This document shows, in pieces, positions 5,461 through 7,634 of a DNA stretch of 7,634 nucleotides. Below the pieces are notes generated by a model. That model was not told the origin of the DNA. It did not search any database and saw only the letters and a program-made list of their open reading frames with translations. Numbering within the stretch: the first letter of the stretch is position 1; every line of letters begins with the position of its first letter. Source of the DNA: Labilithrix luteola (GTDB lineage: Bacteria; Myxococcota_A; Polyangia; Polyangiales; Polyangiaceae); contig JAMFST010001441.1 in NCBI GenBank assembly GCA_026225435.1, positions 1 to 7,634 of the forward strand, read 5' to 3'. The position numbers and the translations under genes were made by a program.

Positions 5461-6555
5461 ATGAGCGCGCGAAAGGTGGACGACCTCCTACACGACCTCC
5501 GGGAGGCGGGGCTCGCGCCGGACCTCGCGGCGGCCACCTGCCGGCTCGGGGAACGGCCACGCACGTTCGGCGAGGCAAAGACCCGCTTCGACCTGGCGAG
5601 CGTGACCAAGTCGATGTTCGCCGTCGCCTTCGCGCGGCTCGCGGCCCGCGAACCCTCGCGCGATCTGCTGCACGCCGAGCTCGGTTCGCTGCTGGAGGAG
5701 GCGCGCGGGACGCCGGGCGAGCACGTGCCGATGGAGCGGCTCCTCGCGCACCGCGCGGGGTTCGCCGGGCACGTGGCCTTGTGGCTTACGGAAGTGGATG
5801 GTGAAGTGCCGCTCCCGTTCGACGCGACGATGCGGCGCGCGGCGCTGGTGCGGGCGGCGTCGGCGCGGCACGACGACGAGGCTCCGGTGTACAGCGATCT
5901 CGGCTACCTGCTCGCGGGCGAGGCGGCGGCGCGGGCAGCGGGGCTCGCGAGCGCCGGGGAGCTCGTCGAGCGCGAGGTGGTGCAGCCGCTCGGCCTCGAG
6001 GACGAGCTGGGGACGGCGGCGACGCTCGCGGCCCGCGGGGCTCTCGAGCCGGTGGCGCCGACCGAGGACGTCGCCTTTCGCGGAGGGACGATCCGCGGGC
6101 TGGTGCACGACGAGAACGCCTTCGCCTTCGCCGGCGCCGGGGGGGCGGGGCACGCGGGGATGTTCGGCACGGCGCGCGCGGTCGCCGTCTTCGGGGAGGC
6201 GGCGCTCGCCGGGCTGCTCGGTGCACCGTCCGCGCTCGGGCCGCTGCCCGGCTGGCTCGTCGCGCCGCGACCGGGCGGCACCTTGCGCGCCGGCTTCGAC
6301 GGCAAGAGCGAGAGCGGATCGAGCGCCGGCTCGCGCTTCGGCCCGCGCAGCTTCGGTCACCTCGGCTTCACCGGCACCAGCGTGTGGATCGATCCGGACG
6401 CGCGCGTGGTCGCCGTGCTCCTCACCAACCGCGTCTGCCCCACGCGCGAGAGCGTGCCCGGTCGCCCGAGCATCCGCGAGGCGCGCCCGCGGATGAACGA
6501 TCTTCTGTACGAGATCGCGCTGGAGGGTGAGGGGCGCCTAGAAGAGCGAGCGTGA
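5461..6555 (+). CDS. Cytosolic serine hydrolase, class C beta-lactamase/PBP4B-like family
   Basis: A 364-residue protein from the ATG at 5461 with the beta-lactamase/transpeptidase-like fold. Motif 1 is ASVTKS with nucleophile Ser47 and Lys50; motif 2 is VYSDLGYL with Tyr144; motif 3 is FGHLGFTGTS with His300 and Gly302 in the place of KTG. The segment GLVHDENAFAFAGAGGAGHAGMFGTARAV (213-241) is typical of the subgroup that includes E. coli YfeW (PBP4B). These enzymes act on peptides, beta-lactams or esters; the substrate here is unknown. No signal peptide or membrane helix is seen, so the protein should be cytosolic, unlike true AmpC. The second motif has Asp146 where Tyr-x-Asn is classical. 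A TTG at 5419 gives a 378-residue form, and GGAG at 5404-5407 could serve it; the ATG is preferred as the stronger codon with GGGAAG upstream. It is divergent from pilC, and its 3' end overlaps the next gene by 18 bp. Confidence 0.82.
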   Translation: MSARKVDDLLHDLREAGLAPDLAAATCRLGERPRTFGEAKTRFDLASVTKSMFAVAFARLAAREPSRDLLHAELGSLLEEARGTPGEHVPMERLLAHRAGFAGHVALWLTEVDGEVPLPFDATMRRAALVRAASARHDDEAPVYSDLGYLLAGEAAARAAGLASAGELVEREVVQPLGLEDELGTAATLAARGALEPVAPTEDVAFRGGTIRGLVHDENAFAFAGAGGAGHAGMFGTARAVAVFGEAALAGLLGAPSALGPLPGWLVAPRPGGTLRAGFDGKSESGSSAGSRFGPRSFGHLGFTGTSVWIDPDARVVAVLLTNRVCPTRESVPGRPSIREARPRMNDLLYEIALEGEGRLEERA

Positions 6556-7634
6556 GGTGTAGTCGACGCGTTCGCGCGCGGCCCCCCAGGTGAAGCTGGC
6601 GCGGGCGGAGATGCCGGCCATCGCGCGCCCGGCGAGCCCGTCGATCTCGCCTGCCAGCTCGACCCGCGGTTGCTCGAGCGCGCGCATCGTCTCGAAGCTG
6701 CGCACCTGGAGCGGGATCTGCACCAGCTGATCGAGCGCCCAGCGATCGGCCGAGGCGTCCCCTGCGCGCGCCACCTCGCGCCCACGCTGCCGGTGTACGA
6801 ACAGCGGCACCCCGCCGAGCGAGGTGCGCGACAGGGCCAGACCGAGCAGACGCAATTGCGCCCAGCCGGACGACAGCACGTTGCCGAACCGCGTCCCCGC
6901 GAAGGGGCGACCGAGCACCTCGGGGATCAAGCCGGGGACGAGACTGGCGAGCTCCACGGACGCCTCGCCTTGCCAGCTCCCCTGCGCCAGCAGCTCGCCG
7001 CCGGTGAGCAGATCGAAGCTCTGCGGCGTGCGGTGGATCCGCCCGAAACGCGCCGGCAGACCGTGGATGTCGCGCGCCGAGAGGAGCGCGTAGAGCCCCG
7101 GGGTGTACATCGCCGCGGCGTAGAGCGAGGGGCGCAGACGCGGGCCGAGACAGGGGACGAGCGCCGTCACCTCGTCGACCGCCGGCAGGGGGGAGAGCGC
7201 CGAGGCGCGCGCGGCTCCCGGGGACGGCGGCTCCGGCACCCGCCGCGCCTGGGCGTGCAGCACCAGGAGCCAGGTGTCGGTCAGCCCCGGCAGCGGACGG
7301 AGGCCCGCAGGCAGGCGCGCGGCGATCCGCGCCGGCGCGTCGCGCATGAAGAAGGCGACGATGGAGTGCGGCTCGGTGAAGTACGGCCCCGGAGCCACCC
7401 GCGCTCCGGCGCCGAGGAACGGCCCCGCCTCCTGCCGCCGCGAGGTCTCGCGCAGCTCCGCCGTCGCCCGCTCCGCCTCGCTCGCCAGCTCGGTGGTGAG
7501 CGCGTCGGCGAAGCGCGGGTGCTCCCGCCGCAGGCGCTGCACCTGCTCCACCTCGAGATAGATGATCTGGGCCGCCGCGCGCGCGCGCAGCTCGTGCGGA
7601 TGCGTCCGCGCCAGCGACGCGGCCAGGCCGACCA
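6538..7634 (-). CDS. Acetoacetate decarboxylase-like protein lacking the catalytic lysine (5' partial)
   Basis: The frame is open to the right edge; a GTG at 7551 would give 337 residues, but the 27 codons before it continue a plausible Ala/Arg/Leu-rich helix (for example AAAQIIYLEVEQVQRLRREH), so the start is probably outside. Numbering from that GTG, residues 1-45 are helical and charged, and about 55-337 resemble the acetoacetate decarboxylase superfamily: SIVAFFMRDAPARIAARLPAGLRPLPG, DEVTALVPC (126-134) corresponding to the conserved active-site Glu region, YTPGLYALLSARDIHGLPARFGRI (149-172) matching the G-R-E-I-x-G-F-P-K-K motif, and a closing VDYTSRS. The Schiff-base lysine position is Ala167 and the next is Arg168, so decarboxylation by the classical mechanism is not expected. 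Superfamily members without the lysine exist with other or unknown roles. No signal peptide is seen in the visible part. It is convergent with, and overlaps by 18 bp, the hydrolase gene. Confidence 0.6.
   Translation of the reverse strand, partial: VGLAASLARTHPHELRARAAAQIIYLEVEQVQRLRREHPRFADALTTELASEAERATAELRETSRRQEAGPFLGAGARVAPGPYFTEPHSIVAFFMRDAPARIAARLPAGLRPLPGLTDTWLLVLHAQARRVPEPPSPGAARASALSPLPAVDEVTALVPCLGPRLRPSLYAAAMYTPGLYALLSARDIHGLPARFGRIHRTPQSFDLLTGGELLAQGSWQGEASVELASLVPGLIPEVLGRPFAGTRFGNVLSSGWAQLRLLGLALSRTSLGGVPLFVHRQRGREVARAGDASADRWALDQLVQIPLQVRSFETMRALEQPRVELAGEIDGLAGRAMAGISARASFTWGAARERVDYTSRSLF

Noticed and set aside
4061..5464. Long plus-strand open frame of 467 codons opposite pilC
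   Set aside because: It is antisense to a complete, unmistakable pilC and reads as low-complexity Asp/Glu/Arg/Ala/Val sequence without any domain.
5488..6360. Minus-strand open frame of 290 codons inside the serine hydrolase gene
   Set aside because: The plus strand carries three correctly spaced catalytic motifs; the minus-strand frame is Arg/Ala/Glu-rich shadow sequence.
7580..7600. Run of alternating GC (gccgccgcgcgcgcgcgc) near the right edge
   Set aside because: It lies in the open frame and encodes an Ala/Arg helix consistent with its surroundings; such runs are expected at this base composition.

Overview
The window is very GC-rich and densely coded. It holds seven protein genes and no RNA genes, insertion sequences, prophage genes or CRISPR arrays. 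A pilC-pilS pair, a secreted C-type lectin protein, a lipoprotein glycoside hydrolase and a Ttg2D/MlaC-type periplasmic protein together suggest a Gram-negative bacterium of the Myxococcota (former Deltaproteobacteria). That assignment is inference from gene content and base composition; no marker gene is present.

Layout from left to right. (1) Positions 2-862, plus strand: the 3' part of a cysteine-rich protein with two C-type lectin-like domains, cut by the window edge. (2) 878-1999, plus strand: a predicted lipoprotein resembling glycoside hydrolase family 5. (3) 2006-2545, minus strand, with an untranslatable-looking signal-peptide extension up to 2640: a MlaC/Ttg2D-like phospholipid-binding protein. 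(4) 2641-2760: a 120-bp gap with a hairpin and T-rich tail on the minus strand. (5) 2761-4140, minus strand: a membrane histidine kinase of the PilS type. (6) 4148-5359, minus strand: PilC, the type IV pilus inner-membrane platform protein. (7) 5461-6555, plus strand, divergent from pilC: a cytosolic serine hydrolase of the class C beta-lactamase/PBP4B-like fold. (8) 6538 to the right edge, minus strand: an acetoacetate decarboxylase-like protein that lacks the family's Schiff-base lysine.

Functionally, pilC and pilS form one transcription unit (7-bp gap) concerned with type IV pili: PilC anchors pilus assembly, and PilS should signal to a PilR regulator that is not in this window. The lectin and GH5 genes face the same way with a 15-bp gap and may form an exported carbohydrate-binding and carbohydrate-cleaving pair. 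The MlaC-like gene stands without its usual ABC transporter partners. The most noteworthy points are the broken signal-peptide frame of the MlaC-like gene, the missing catalytic lysine of the decarboxylase-like protein, a repeat-derived insert in the PilS ATPase domain, and the Asn-to-Thr change beside the GH5 acid/base glutamate. I did not find a convincing new multi-gene system.
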